DNA of 31,011 nt from JACQZO01 sp964512325 (lineage in GTDB: Bacteria; Patescibacteriota; Gracilibacteria; RBG-16-42-10), in the NCBI GenBank assembly GCA_964512325.1, contig CAZEGN010000016.1:1-31011 (forward strand), read 5' to 3'. Every line of letters begins with the position of its first letter. Positions within the stretch are counted from its first letter, which is position 1. Position numbers and translations under genes: made by a program. Positions 1-7,614 of the stretch are shown piece by piece. The notes beneath the pieces were generated by a model, which saw only the letters and a program-made list of their open reading frames with translations, searched no databases and was not told the origin of the DNA.

Positions 1-25
1 GTGTTCTTGTAAACTACTTATACCA

Positions 26-53
26 GGTGGCGCGTTTAATTATAGAACTCTCC
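26..53 (+). repeat. Left copy of a terminal inverted repeat
   Basis: The first 15 bases, GGTGGCGCGTTTAAT, are found exactly reverse-complemented at 30971-30985. Extending inward, 24 of 28 bases match the reverse complement of 30958-30985. The copy lies in the gap before the first gene. It could be the end of a mobile segment or one copy of a dispersed repeat that stopped an assembly. The match is seen directly; its role is not known. Confidence 0.7.
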
Positions 54-121
54 ATAAGATAGATGCCTGTTTAAGATGATGCTATTTATGCTACAATTAT
101 GAGAACTTACTATATTAAAAT

Positions 122-1120
122 ATGTATTCCACTAGGGAACAAGCTATGGGGCCTGTGATAGATGAGGCAGAAGTAGCAAAAGTGGTACCTCCAAAAGAAC
201 GTGAAGGAGTGAGAGCCGCACTAGATCAACGAGAACATTTGAGTATAGAGGAAATAGGTCAGCGCCTAGATACGCTGCGTATTAGACTGCTTGATGCGCA
301 AGCTATGGGGAAAAAGGCATTTTTGTTGGAGAAGGCCCAGGAATATGGCATGCAACAAATGATTCACTATTTCGGTTTAGAGAAGTTTATAGCTGCAACT
401 CGACCAATCTTGCAACGGAAAGAGGGATTCTCATGGGTAGCTTGGGTGGAAGCGCTGGAACCAGATGCAAGAAAACGCCAAGAGTTCTATGCCCGCATGG
501 GACAAATGGCTAGGGATTATTATGGTGGTGATGTAGGTGCAACACGTCATAATTCTCCTAAAAACACCATGAATATGGTTGCCCAAGCAGCAGACAATCT
601 AGCCGACAATGATACTGCTTTCGGCAGATTTCTCCATGAAAGAGATATTATGCCTCAAAGAAACCTCCGTTTTTATAGCTTGGCTATCAAATTTTCTGAA
701 GTTAATCAGTCTGAGCAGATGCATCCAGGTGCAGTACCCTCTTTACTCGACAAGCTAGTGGAAACTCAAGGTGATTGTTGGCAGGCGCAGCTATTTTTCA
801 GAGCCGAAAACCAGAGATTAGAAAGAGAAGTATCTGAAGGTGCAACGGCCTTGATACAAGCTATTAATCACCAAATTGATCAGCTTCAATTACGAATAGA
901 TCAACAAGTAGCAAGTGAGGCCAATCCCATACTGGAACGACTACAGGGGGTATTTGCGTCTGACGAAAATAGCCCAATGCTTCCAGGCGTAGCTGACGCC
1001 ACCAGAAGTGGCATTGATGAGATAGCACGCAGAGCCAATGCAGCAGTTGAGCCTCAAATGAAACTACTGCAGGACGCATTGTTGAGAGCAAAGAACATTG
1101 CTAAGGGGTATCCAGTTTAG
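122..1120 (+). CDS. Hypothetical protein, 332 aa, soluble and helical
   Basis: I do not recognise this protein. It has no signal peptide or membrane segment and is rich in Glu, Gln, Arg and Ala, with long stretches that look helical. Residues 235-270 (RENQRLEREVSEG onwards, then repeated Gln/Leu/Ile) could form a coiled coil. A Tyr/Gly segment (DYYGGDVGATRHNS, about residues 132-145) is the most distinctive patch. The start chosen is the first ATG behind an AT-rich leader (TATTAAAAT); a second ATG lies nine codons in. No Shine-Dalgarno is present. A possible -10 (TACAAT, 92-97) with a weak -35 (TTTAAG, 70-75) lies upstream. It is a single-gene unit next to the left inverted repeat. Its style resembles the unknown 567-aa protein at 7611-9314, but I cannot show homology. 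That it is a real gene is fairly certain; its function is unknown. Confidence 0.7.
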   Translation: MYSTREQAMGPVIDEAEVAKVVPPKEREGVRAALDQREHLSIEEIGQRLDTLRIRLLDAQAMGKKAFLLEKAQEYGMQQMIHYFGLEKFIAATRPILQRKEGFSWVAWVEALEPDARKRQEFYARMGQMARDYYGGDVGATRHNSPKNTMNMVAQAADNLADNDTAFGRFLHERDIMPQRNLRFYSLAIKFSEVNQSEQMHPGAVPSLLDKLVETQGDCWQAQLFFRAENQRLEREVSEGATALIQAINHQIDQLQLRIDQQVASEANPILERLQGVFASDENSPMLPGVADATRSGIDEIARRANAAVEPQMKLLQDALLRAKNIAKGYPV

Positions 1121-1241
1121 GTTTTTTATTATGTCCATACTAGTTTCTCCTAATAAACGAAATATGCGATTTTGTTGATTTCACGTGAATAGCTGATCTG
1201 CAGATATCAATCATGCTATTCTCTCTCAGTGGAGTGTTTAT

Positions 1242-2156
1242 ATGAAAAGTAAAATGCCAAGAGTTGTCCAAAAAATCAGTTTAAGACAGATCAAAGAAAC
1301 TTTACAAAAAGACTTTCCCTACCTTTTAGTAAAGAAAGTACAACTAAAAGGAGCTGGCAAAGATAATACTATTGTGGAAATCAATGGTCATTATATTTTT
1401 CGTTTTCCTAAGAAAGATACCTACCACTTGAATACCGAGATTAATGTGCTTAAATTTTTAAATCAAAAAATTACACTTGCCATTCCATGCATTAAGTATA
1501 TTGGAAAGTCAGCTGCATATATTGGGTATCCTAAGATACCTGGTGCCGCTCTGACATCTGCTAGATTCAATAGATTATCAAGAGAAGAAAAATATCAGGT
1601 TGCTAAGGATCTTGCTACATTTATTTTTGAGATTCATCAATCAATCAATCTTCGTAATGCAAAGCGATTAGGTATTCAAAAAAAAGATATATCTAAACTT
1701 TCTCTTCTTACTTTGGATACTATTTCACATATGGATGTATTGAAACCCTTTCATGGTTACGCTCAAATGATGTTGAGTCGAGTGAGCAAAAAAGACATCG
1801 ATAAATATTCTCAAACTGTACTCTATAATGATCTTCATGAAGGTAATATTGCATTTGATATTAAGACAAAAAAAGTTAATGGGATCTTTGACTTTGGCGA
1901 CATGAAGATTGGAAATGTTGAACATGATTTTATTGATTTATGTAAAATCAGTATTGAACTCACAAACTCAGTGGTGCAGATTTATAATGAGTTGAGTGAG
2001 AAAAATCTGGATATTTTAAGAATCCTTGCTATTGCCTGGATTACTCAGGTGCAATGTCTATTGAGTATTGATATTAAGGCTGATTATGCTTTTTATGAAA
2101 CAGTACTCAAGAGAATAACCAAGTGGACAAGACAGATGCAAAAGTTCTTTATTTAA
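1242..2156 (+). CDS. APH/choline-kinase-family phosphotransferase
   Basis: Protein-kinase-like small-molecule kinase of the aminoglycoside phosphotransferase family, 304 aa. The nucleotide-binding N-lobe includes GAGKDNTIVEI and a FRFPKK strand (about residues 40-60). The catalytic loop reads YNDLHEGN, with the catalytic Asp at residue 197. The family's usual HGD is altered to YND here, but the Asp and Asn are kept. The metal-binding Asp is residue 217 in FDFGD. The substrate cannot be told from sequence; aminoglycosides, macrolides, choline or other alcohols are all possible. This is one of the few genes in the window with a credible Shine-Dalgarno (GTGGAG, seven bases before ATG), which fixes the start. 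It appears to be a single-gene unit. A second APH-family gene lies at 16657-17592 on the other strand, and the two are clearly different proteins. Confidence 0.85.
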   Translation: MKSKMPRVVQKISLRQIKETLQKDFPYLLVKKVQLKGAGKDNTIVEINGHYIFRFPKKDTYHLNTEINVLKFLNQKITLAIPCIKYIGKSAAYIGYPKIPGAALTSARFNRLSREEKYQVAKDLATFIFEIHQSINLRNAKRLGIQKKDISKLSLLTLDTISHMDVLKPFHGYAQMMLSRVSKKDIDKYSQTVLYNDLHEGNIAFDIKTKKVNGIFDFGDMKIGNVEHDFIDLCKISIELTNSVVQIYNELSEKNLDILRILAIAWITQVQCLLSIDIKADYAFYETVLKRITKWTRQMQKFFI

Positions 2157-2200
2157 CAAACATTAACCATTGCATATCTGTAGCTTTATCAAGCTCAAAA

Positions 2201-2220
2201 GCTCGCAAGCTGACCAATAA
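2201..2220 (+). repeat. Copy 1 of an interspersed intergenic motif
   Basis: GCTCGCAAGCTGACCAATAA matches the shared pattern GYTCGCAAGCYRACCAAG. The core can fold as AGCT-CGCA-AGCT. Twelve bases downstream is TGGGCTCTTTTT, also found after copy 3. Confidence 0.45.
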
Positions 2221-2251
2221 CTTAAGCTAGTGGGCTCTTTTTAAGTAGTCA

Positions 2252-2329
2252 TAGATTATGAGAATGTAATCTATCTTATCGTAGATTGTTAAAATACTAT
2301 CTATGGTATATGCTTACTTCGTAGATAGT
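2252..2329. promoter_or_regulatory. Clustered operator-like repeats before the Fic gene
   Basis: Two inverted repeats and an extra half-site lie directly before the Fic start codon. The first is TAGATTA-N8-TAATCTA (2252-2273). The second is TAGATTGT-N6-ACTATCTA (2282-2303). The third half-site, TAGATAGT (2322-2329), is the exact reverse complement of 2296-2303. The forward half-sites start at 2252, 2282 and 2322, close to whole helical turns apart. The array is probably bound by a dimeric regulator, possibly the Fic protein itself through its C-terminal winged helix. Confidence 0.6.
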
Positions 2330-2343
2330 AGGATTCTAAATCT

Positions 2344-3486
2344 ATGCAGAACCAGAGATCAGGAAAATATATTACCCAACTAGGTGGAGATCGTTCTTAC
2401 CAGGCTTTTATACCTAATCCATTGCCTTTCCGTGTCACTATTGATTCGGATTTACAAGAGCTTCTATCTGAGGCTGACACTGTTCTTGGTAGATTAGATG
2501 GAATTGCTGAAGTCCTTCCAGATGTCGATTTCTTTATTTATATGTATGTGCGAAAAGAGGCGACTTTGTCGAGTCAAGTTGAAGGGACACAAGCTACTTT
2601 CTCCGATGTCTTAAAGGCAACGGCTAAGGTTGAAGATAGCGAAGTACATAAAGATGTAGATGAGATTATCAATTATGTGAATGCTATGAATTATGGTTTG
2701 AACCGTTTAAAATCATTAGCACTATCAAAAAGATTAATTTGTGAAATCCATGCAAAACTATTACATGGAGTCCGTGGCGAGAATAAAACTCCAGGTGAAT
2801 TTAGAGTTACCCAGAATTGGATTGGCGGCCCAACTATTCAGACTGCAAGTTATATTCCCCCACCATATCATGAGTTGATGACCCTACTAGATAATCTCGA
2901 AAACTTTATACACGATAAGATATCCATGCCTAAGTTGATTAAAATAGGACTTATACATTCACAATTTGAAAGTATTCATCCTTTTCTCGACGGAAATGGT
3001 AGAATAGGACGTCTACTGATCACCTTGTATCTATGTCAACAAGGTGTATTGAGTAAACCACTTTTATATTTATCAGAATTTTTCAAAAGTAATCGGCAAG
3101 AATATTATGACAAGCTGCATGCTACCCATGAAAAAGATGATATAGAAAGCTGGCTTAAGTTTTTTCTGACAGGAGTCATTCAAACTGCACAAAACGCAAC
3201 TGAAACAGCTAGAAAGATTGTAAAACGACGAGAAGCTGACATCAGAAAAATTACTAATCTAGGGCGGTCAAGTGAAAAAAGCATTTTGCTGCTTAATCAT
3301 CTCTATAAATCTCCTTTAGTAAGAGTTAAAGATGTTGAAAAGATCACTGATTTGAAGAACCCCAATGCACTTGTCCTCATCGATAGATTTGTTTCATTAG
3401 GCATTTTAAAAGAAACAACTGGTAAAAAACGTAATCGTATTTTCGCGTATCAAGACTACATCAACTTGTTTGAAATGGCTCACTAG
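2344..3486 (+). CDS. Fic-domain AMPylase, N-terminally self-inhibited (class II)
   Basis: Fic proteins usually move AMP from ATP onto Ser, Thr or Tyr of a target protein. This 380-aa protein has the full active-site motif HPFLDGNGRIGR starting at His212. The inhibitory-helix motif S-x-x-x-E-G (SSQVEG, residues 76-81) lies in the N-terminal domain, which defines class II, where the Glu blocks productive ATP binding. The C-terminal 80 residues (KSILLLNHLYKSPLVRVKDV onwards) look like a winged helix, common in this architecture. No separate antitoxin gene is next to it, as expected for a self-inhibited enzyme. The ATG follows the operator-like array at 2252-2329 within 15 bases, so autoregulation is likely (inference). 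Family assignment is secure; the target is unknown. Confidence 0.93.
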   Translation: MQNQRSGKYITQLGGDRSYQAFIPNPLPFRVTIDSDLQELLSEADTVLGRLDGIAEVLPDVDFFIYMYVRKEATLSSQVEGTQATFSDVLKATAKVEDSEVHKDVDEIINYVNAMNYGLNRLKSLALSKRLICEIHAKLLHGVRGENKTPGEFRVTQNWIGGPTIQTASYIPPPYHELMTLLDNLENFIHDKISMPKLIKIGLIHSQFESIHPFLDGNGRIGRLLITLYLCQQGVLSKPLLYLSEFFKSNRQEYYDKLHATHEKDDIESWLKFFLTGVIQTAQNATETARKIVKRREADIRKITNLGRSSEKSILLLNHLYKSPLVRVKDVEKITDLKNPNALVLIDRFVSLGILKETTGKKRNRIFAYQDYINLFEMAH

Positions 3487-3533
3487 AGATACCTAAATCA
3501 TGTCCAACTTTATAGTTATAACTCCAGTCTAAA

Positions 3534-3555
3534 GTTCGCAAGCTGACCAAGAGAG
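3534..3555 (+). repeat. Copy 2 of the interspersed intergenic motif
   Basis: GTTCGCAAGCTGACCAAGAG lies between the convergent Fic and VanW genes. It is the copy closest to the consensus. The core can pair as AGTT-CGCA-AGCT with one G-T wobble. Confidence 0.5.
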
Positions 3556-3610
3556 GGGTATAAGTTACTATATAGAAGCTGGTTTTATGCTACAAGCAAT
3601 AAAAATCACT

Positions 3611-4504
3611 TTACTTGATAGCATTGTTTAGCTCTACAATTGAATGTCCCCTGGCTACAAGTTCCTCTTTGCTGGTTTTATAAAGTACAGGAGCGAAGTT
3701 TGTGGTAATAAGCTCAGTACTTTCAACTTGTCCTTTATATTTCGTCTCACGATAAAGTTCATTGTAACGAAACCATTGATTTTTCCAGTGCACAAAAAGA
3801 TGATTCTTTTCTTTGACACTGAACTTTCTTTCATGTGACTGAGAGCTTAATAGCTGTCCTTTTAAATGTTTACCACTCAGCCAGACATGGATCTGAATAG
3901 GAGACGAAGATGTATTTTTTACAACTAAATCTACATAGTTATAAAAGACAGTGGCACCACTTCCGAAAGGAAGCACTCTCCCTGAATCGGGAAATACATC
4001 GTATGAGTGATGATACCTTTCTAAAATTTTAAATGGGCCATGTAAAAATAGCCAATATAATAGATTTGATAATTGACACAATCCCCCACCTATACCCGCA
4101 GTGACCTTACTCTGTGATAGTAGCATCCCTTCCACATAGCCATGTTTTTTTTGAGGTCTTCCAATTGCATGCCAATAAGAAAAAGTCTGGCCTGGTTTGA
4201 TAATAATTCTATCAATCTGATTGCTTGCCAGTAAAAGATTCTTAACTTTTTGCTGCTGTAAGTGTTCATTGTTATTGCCCAACTTTTTCAACAGTAAAGA
4301 TTGATGCCTTGCAAGAATTATGGGAAGTAATGACGCTCTTTCAGTTGCATGCTGACTACGTATATTAAGAACGTGTCTTTGTAGACGGTATGTATGTATA
4401 GCTAATTGATGGATTAGTTTTGGTTTGCTTAGTTTCTTTTTAAGTAGATAGTTTTTATATTGTTTAACACTTACTAATAATAGTGGCGGAACATCTACAA
4501 TCAT
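3611..4504 (-). CDS. VanW family protein
   Basis: 297 aa with a VanW domain in roughly residues 95-210. The recognisable core runs through a GQTFSYWHAIG segment, GIGGGLCQLSNLLYWL, then a HHSYDVFPDSGRVLPFGSGA block. VanW was named from vancomycin-resistance clusters, but its biochemical role is not settled; a link to the cell wall is usual. No signal peptide is evident. The start begins MIVDVPPLLLV; the ATG has no Shine-Dalgarno. It stands alone, convergent with the Fic gene, with degraded coding sequence just upstream. Family call is confident, molecular function open. Confidence 0.9.
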   Translation of the reverse strand: MIVDVPPLLLVSVKQYKNYLLKKKLSKPKLIHQLAIHTYRLQRHVLNIRSQHATERASLLPIILARHQSLLLKKLGNNNEHLQQQKVKNLLLASNQIDRIIIKPGQTFSYWHAIGRPQKKHGYVEGMLLSQSKVTAGIGGGLCQLSNLLYWLFLHGPFKILERYHHSYDVFPDSGRVLPFGSGATVFYNYVDLVVKNTSSSPIQIHVWLSGKHLKGQLLSSQSHERKFSVKEKNHLFVHWKNQWFRYNELYRETKYKGQVESTELITTNFAPVLYKTSKEELVARGHSIVELNNAIK

Positions 4505-4608
4505 GCTTTGTAATTACACTTTTGGATATTTATACAAGTTATTTATCTCTGCTACAAGCATGTCTACTTATTCGCTATCAAAGATCAACTTAAAGCTATT
4601 CATTCCTT

Positions 4609-4771
4609 CTACTGAATCTGAGAAACAGTTAGTAGTTCCAGTTCGCAAGGTGCCAATAAGGCGGACCATTCTTGACTCTTTGCACATTCAATCATTGCAT
4701 CAAAGGTTTTTTGACTTGACAGTGCAATTCTTCCCTTCTAGAGTCACGTCTGGAAGCGCCAAACTGATTAG
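4609..4771 (-). pseudogene. Degraded ORF remnant with a frameshift
   Basis: On the minus strand two short open frames join into protein-like sequence if one base is shifted in the run of As near 4704-4710. The first reads SLALPDVTLEGKNCTVKSK. The second reads TFDAMIECAKSQEWSALL followed by APCELELLTVSQIQ and a stop at 4609. There is a stop just upstream (4772-4774) and no good start codon, so only a fragment of about 53 residues is left. I do not recognise the parent family. The overlapping plus-strand frame (4503-4778) looks like chance. The rest of the gap between 4505 and 4842 shows nothing else. Confidence 0.35.
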
Positions 4772-4842
4772 TTACTGAGTTCTAAAGTACATAAAAAATG
4801 ATGGTTCAATCACAAAAGAAGATATAGGGGCCCACTAATCAC

Positions 4843-5487
4843 TCATACATCAACACTTCTTTTTGCACGCACTGTTTGCATCAATTCTTTCCGAAGTTGT
4901 TCCCAAATCACTGCAGACCCAATGCCATAGACAAATAATCCAATGAGAAGGTATTTTGTTCTTGATATGGAGGGCCGCTGGTTCCATTGGGGCACATTTA
5001 ACATACTTGTATACATGGTCTCTAAAGCTTTTCTTCTTTCAGTCACGGTCTTTTTTGCAAAACCAGTTAAAGATTTAGATTGGTCATAAGAAACCCATGC
5101 ATGTAAATATAATTCCACCGTTGGGAACTTTCTTTTGAAACGTTTTCGCAACTGAATAGAGCTATTGCTACTACTTGAGAGGGGTCGAAGTAACTTTGGC
5201 TTATGATGATTCCTCCAATGGAACTCAATCAGTTTTTTCATCTGAGCATACAATAAGCTTTGTAAGCGGTTTACACGCGCATTTAAATCATCATTTATAC
5301 CCAATTTATATGAAGCTTCATCAGTGAGTATCTGTCTCATATCCCAAACAGGATCAAAGGTCCCTGTTTTCATAGGGTCTTCGAAGACAATTTGATCAGC
5401 AGTTCGATCAAGAATTTCTTCAATTGCACTTCGAGTCTCATCAAATGACAATGGATTTTTTCTCCCTTCTAGATCGTCTTTTCTCAT
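4843..5487 (-). CDS. Hypothetical protein, 214 aa, C-terminal membrane segment
   Basis: I do not recognise it. The first 170 residues are hydrophilic and charged, with a basic patch (RKRFKRKFP, about residue 113 onwards). One hydrophobic segment near the end (about residues 178-196, YLLIGLFVYGIGSAVIW) probably anchors it in the membrane, leaving most of the protein in the cytoplasm if it is tail-anchored. The start has no Shine-Dalgarno. Its ATG lies eight bases after the stop of the 46-aa NUDIX remnant, so the two may be co-transcribed. Real gene likely, function unknown. Confidence 0.65.
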   Translation of the reverse strand: MRKDDLEGRKNPLSFDETRSAIEEILDRTADQIVFEDPMKTGTFDPVWDMRQILTDEASYKLGINDDLNARVNRLQSLLYAQMKKLIEFHWRNHHKPKLLRPLSSSSNSSIQLRKRFKRKFPTVELYLHAWVSYDQSKSLTGFAKKTVTERRKALETMYTSMLNVPQWNQRPSISRTKYLLIGLFVYGIGSAVIWEQLRKELMQTVRAKRSVDV

Positions 5488-5495
5488 AAAAGTTA

Positions 5496-5636
5496 TTATA
5501 ATTTATGAAGCGCAGACTCTAACTTCTCACGATATCTCTTCAGGCCAAGTTCAAGGTTTATATGTAATGGATGAGGAAGACTGTCTAGTTTAAACCAACC
5601 AATATCAGCAAACTGATGAAAGGTTACTTCGTTCAT
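5496..5636 (-). pseudogene. NUDIX hydrolase C-terminal remnant, 46 codons
   Basis: The frame starts ATG at 5636 and ends TAA at 5496. It encodes MNEVTFHQFADIGWFKLDSL, then P-H-P-L-H-I and a basic helix ending SALHKL. The pattern (E.. followed by DIGWF..DSLP.PLH and a helix) is how many NUDIX proteins end, after the NUDIX box. The NUDIX box itself (GX5EX7REUXEEXGU) is missing, and the upstream 100 bases have stops in all useful frames. I read this as the tail of a lost NUDIX gene. It could also be expressed as a small protein, because it has its own ATG and lies just ahead of the 214-aa gene. Confidence 0.5.
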
Positions 5637-5741
5637 GTTAAGTATTCAAGTATCTATCTTTACTGTCCACAATTTAGTCTACAGGTTTCATTTTCAGATC
5701 AATGAGCGAGAAAGGTAATAATACTTTATTAGTGTTTTATT

Positions 5742-6938
5742 CTAATTTGTGTCCTTTAACCTATCCTTGGCACACAGAAAATATATGCTGTATATAGTTA
5801 GACTTATAGCAATGCCTAGAAAGGGAACCTTTACATCATATTGGTCAGCCAGATAACCAATTATGGGTTCAATTAGCAACATCACAATAGTAAGAAGAAA
5901 AGACGTAAGTGAATCAACAGTTGCTCGATGGTGACTAGCAATATTCTGATGCATGTACGCGCTTTTGGTTATACCAAAAAGTCCATGAGGTATGGCAATT
6001 AAAATAAAGATTGTAGCACCCCATAATGGTGTTTGTGCAAAGCTAAGTAAGTAAAATAACACTGTCATAGCAATAATTTGTGTTGCAAACGACCATTGAT
6101 ACGAGAACCGTTTTCTTATCGGTGCAGCGAGGTTTTGTGCGAGTGTTACTAAAAGGGACTTTAGCGTATATACGATACCAAAAAAGACTACCGGAAGAGC
6201 TAATAAATGCAGATAAACTTGACCATATCCATAAGAAATATCTGAGCCAATGGAAAACATTAGACTAAATACTAAGATGAAGCGTAACTGAACATTATTA
6301 AAAACTGATCGTGTCGCACCTTGTAAATGCCCCCAAAAACTATTTTCTTCTAATGGCTTGTGTATAGGTGGTTCTTTAAATGTACAGCCAACAATGAATG
6401 AAACGATTAAAAAAAGTAATGAAACCTGAAAGGGAAATAAAGGCGATATTTGATATAAAAAACCTGAAGCAAGAAGAGAAATAAATAGTGGGATTTGTTG
6501 ATACAAACTTTGTCTAGCCCATAATCTATCGAACTGCTCTTCTTTCCCCTGGGTTTTAAGTGTGTCATAAAAGAAAGCCACATCCGTACCGGATTGAAAG
6601 GCATAAGAAATAGCCGAAAAGATACTAGCAAGTATAAAAAGTGAATATTGAGTTGCAAATAGTAAAGTTACTACTTGGAGAATTGAAAATGAAGAAGAAA
6701 TTATAAGTGTCCCCTTTCGTTGCCATTTGTCTGCTAATATACTCGATGGTAATTCGAATATCATCTTAGTAATGGTCCATACTATACCCAAAAGAGCGAT
6801 ATCCAAAATGGATAGATTCCTATTTAGATAAAAGATTTGGATAATTGGTACGTAGAAAGCGAATTGTGCTAAAGAAGTTACTAAGTAATATTTCCAGATA
6901 TTGGAAGAAATGCTTTTTTCAGAGAACATACATTGCAT
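5742..6938 (-). CDS. MFS transporter
   Basis: 398 aa, strongly hydrophobic, with about twelve membrane helices in two halves, typical in length for the major facilitator superfamily. The loop between helices 2 and 3 has the motif-A-like sequence SSILADKWQRKG (about residues 64-75), corresponding to the usual GxLaDrxGrk/r. A central cytoplasmic loop (about residues 193-210, FKEPPIHKPLEENS) separates the halves. It resembles efflux-type MFS proteins, but the substrate cannot be assigned. The start could be either of two ATGs four codons apart (MQCMFSEK); neither has a Shine-Dalgarno. It stands alone, upstream and divergent from the 159/567-aa pair. Confidence 0.88.
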   Translation of the reverse strand: MQCMFSEKSISSNIWKYYLVTSLAQFAFYVPIIQIFYLNRNLSILDIALLGIVWTITKMIFELPSSILADKWQRKGTLIISSSFSILQVVTLLFATQYSLFILASIFSAISYAFQSGTDVAFFYDTLKTQGKEEQFDRLWARQSLYQQIPLFISLLASGFLYQISPLFPFQVSLLFLIVSFIVGCTFKEPPIHKPLEENSFWGHLQGATRSVFNNVQLRFILVFSLMFSIGSDISYGYGQVYLHLLALPVVFFGIVYTLKSLLVTLAQNLAAPIRKRFSYQWSFATQIIAMTVLFYLLSFAQTPLWGATIFILIAIPHGLFGITKSAYMHQNIASHHRATVDSLTSFLLTIVMLLIEPIIGYLADQYDVKVPFLGIAISLTIYSIYFLCAKDRLKDTN

Positions 6939-7134
6939 GAATAAGAAATAATAGTATTACTGAGAGTGCCAAGATGTACTATTATATTCACTTTCATACA
7001 ATCGAATTAATCCGCTAAAACATACAGTATTTGATCTGTTAGCGTCAAAAAGTATTTATTATCACCTATATCTCATTAGTGGGCAGATGTAGACAGCTTG
7101 CATTACATATTGTATATTACCACTTAAAATTATT

Positions 7135-7614
7135 ATGCCTTTACACACTTCTGCCGACTCTTCTGGTAGTAGAGTCCCCTTCATGCGATCGTCGACTTCT
7201 CGAGCTGCTCTGGTTGGCTTGCTCGTAGGTATGTTAGGTACTCATGATGAAGCAAAGAAGCTGACCCCTTCCGATGCTTTAGTCAATGTCGCTTTGCCTG
7301 CCAGTAACCAGGTGGAAGCGGTTTCTCCTATTGAACAGCAGAGACGAAATATCCTCGAGGAGGCTCGTAGAGAGCGAGCAGCTAATCGGCCATGGTTGGG
7401 CAGACTGCGTATAAAAATGCGGTTCTTACAGCAAGCTGCTAATGGACACGCTCAATCTGATGAAGCACAAGTGTTACAGCAGTATGAAACTAGCTTAGGA
7501 CAAGTTTCTAGAGCTTTTGGATCTTATCCTACTCCTGAGCATATACATGGTGTTCTGCAACGGAGCTTCGGACATTACCCATATTTAAGACAAGATGATC
7601 TTTCTAACCTGTGA
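7135..7614 (+). CDS. Hypothetical protein, 159 aa, upstream partner of the 567-aa protein
   Basis: No recognised family. Residues 17-36 (basic residues then AALVGLLVGMLGT) are weakly hydrophobic and could be a membrane anchor or a poor signal peptide if translation starts at Met17. The rest is charged and helical (EQQRRNILEEARRERAANR, about residues 67-85). Its stop codon overlaps the GTG start of the next gene as GTGA (7611-7614), which suggests translational coupling. The join also reads naturally as one protein if the ribosome shifts back one base at CTG-TGA, so the two frames may be one broken gene or a programmed frameshift. The ATG follows an AT-rich leader without Shine-Dalgarno. Confidence 0.6.
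   Translation: MPLHTSADSSGSRVPFMRSSTSRAALVGLLVGMLGTHDEAKKLTPSDALVNVALPASNQVEAVSPIEQQRRNILEEARRERAANRPWLGRLRIKMRFLQQAANGHAQSDEAQVLQQYETSLGQVSRAFGSYPTPEHIHGVLQRSFGHYPYLRQDDLSNL

Noticed and set aside
20..53. T-box riboswitch remnant (GGTGG then CGCG at both ends)
   Set aside because: The T-box core needs the TGGNACC part that pairs with the tRNA end; it is missing, and no synthetase or amino-acid gene or terminator follows.
4641..4660. Further copy of the interspersed motif (GTTCGCAAGGTGCC)
   Set aside because: It falls inside the minus-strand coding remnant and cannot form the hairpin; similarity is likely chance.
4503..4778. Plus-strand ORF of 91 aa
   Set aside because: No domain or leader, and it lies opposite a better minus-strand coding remnant.
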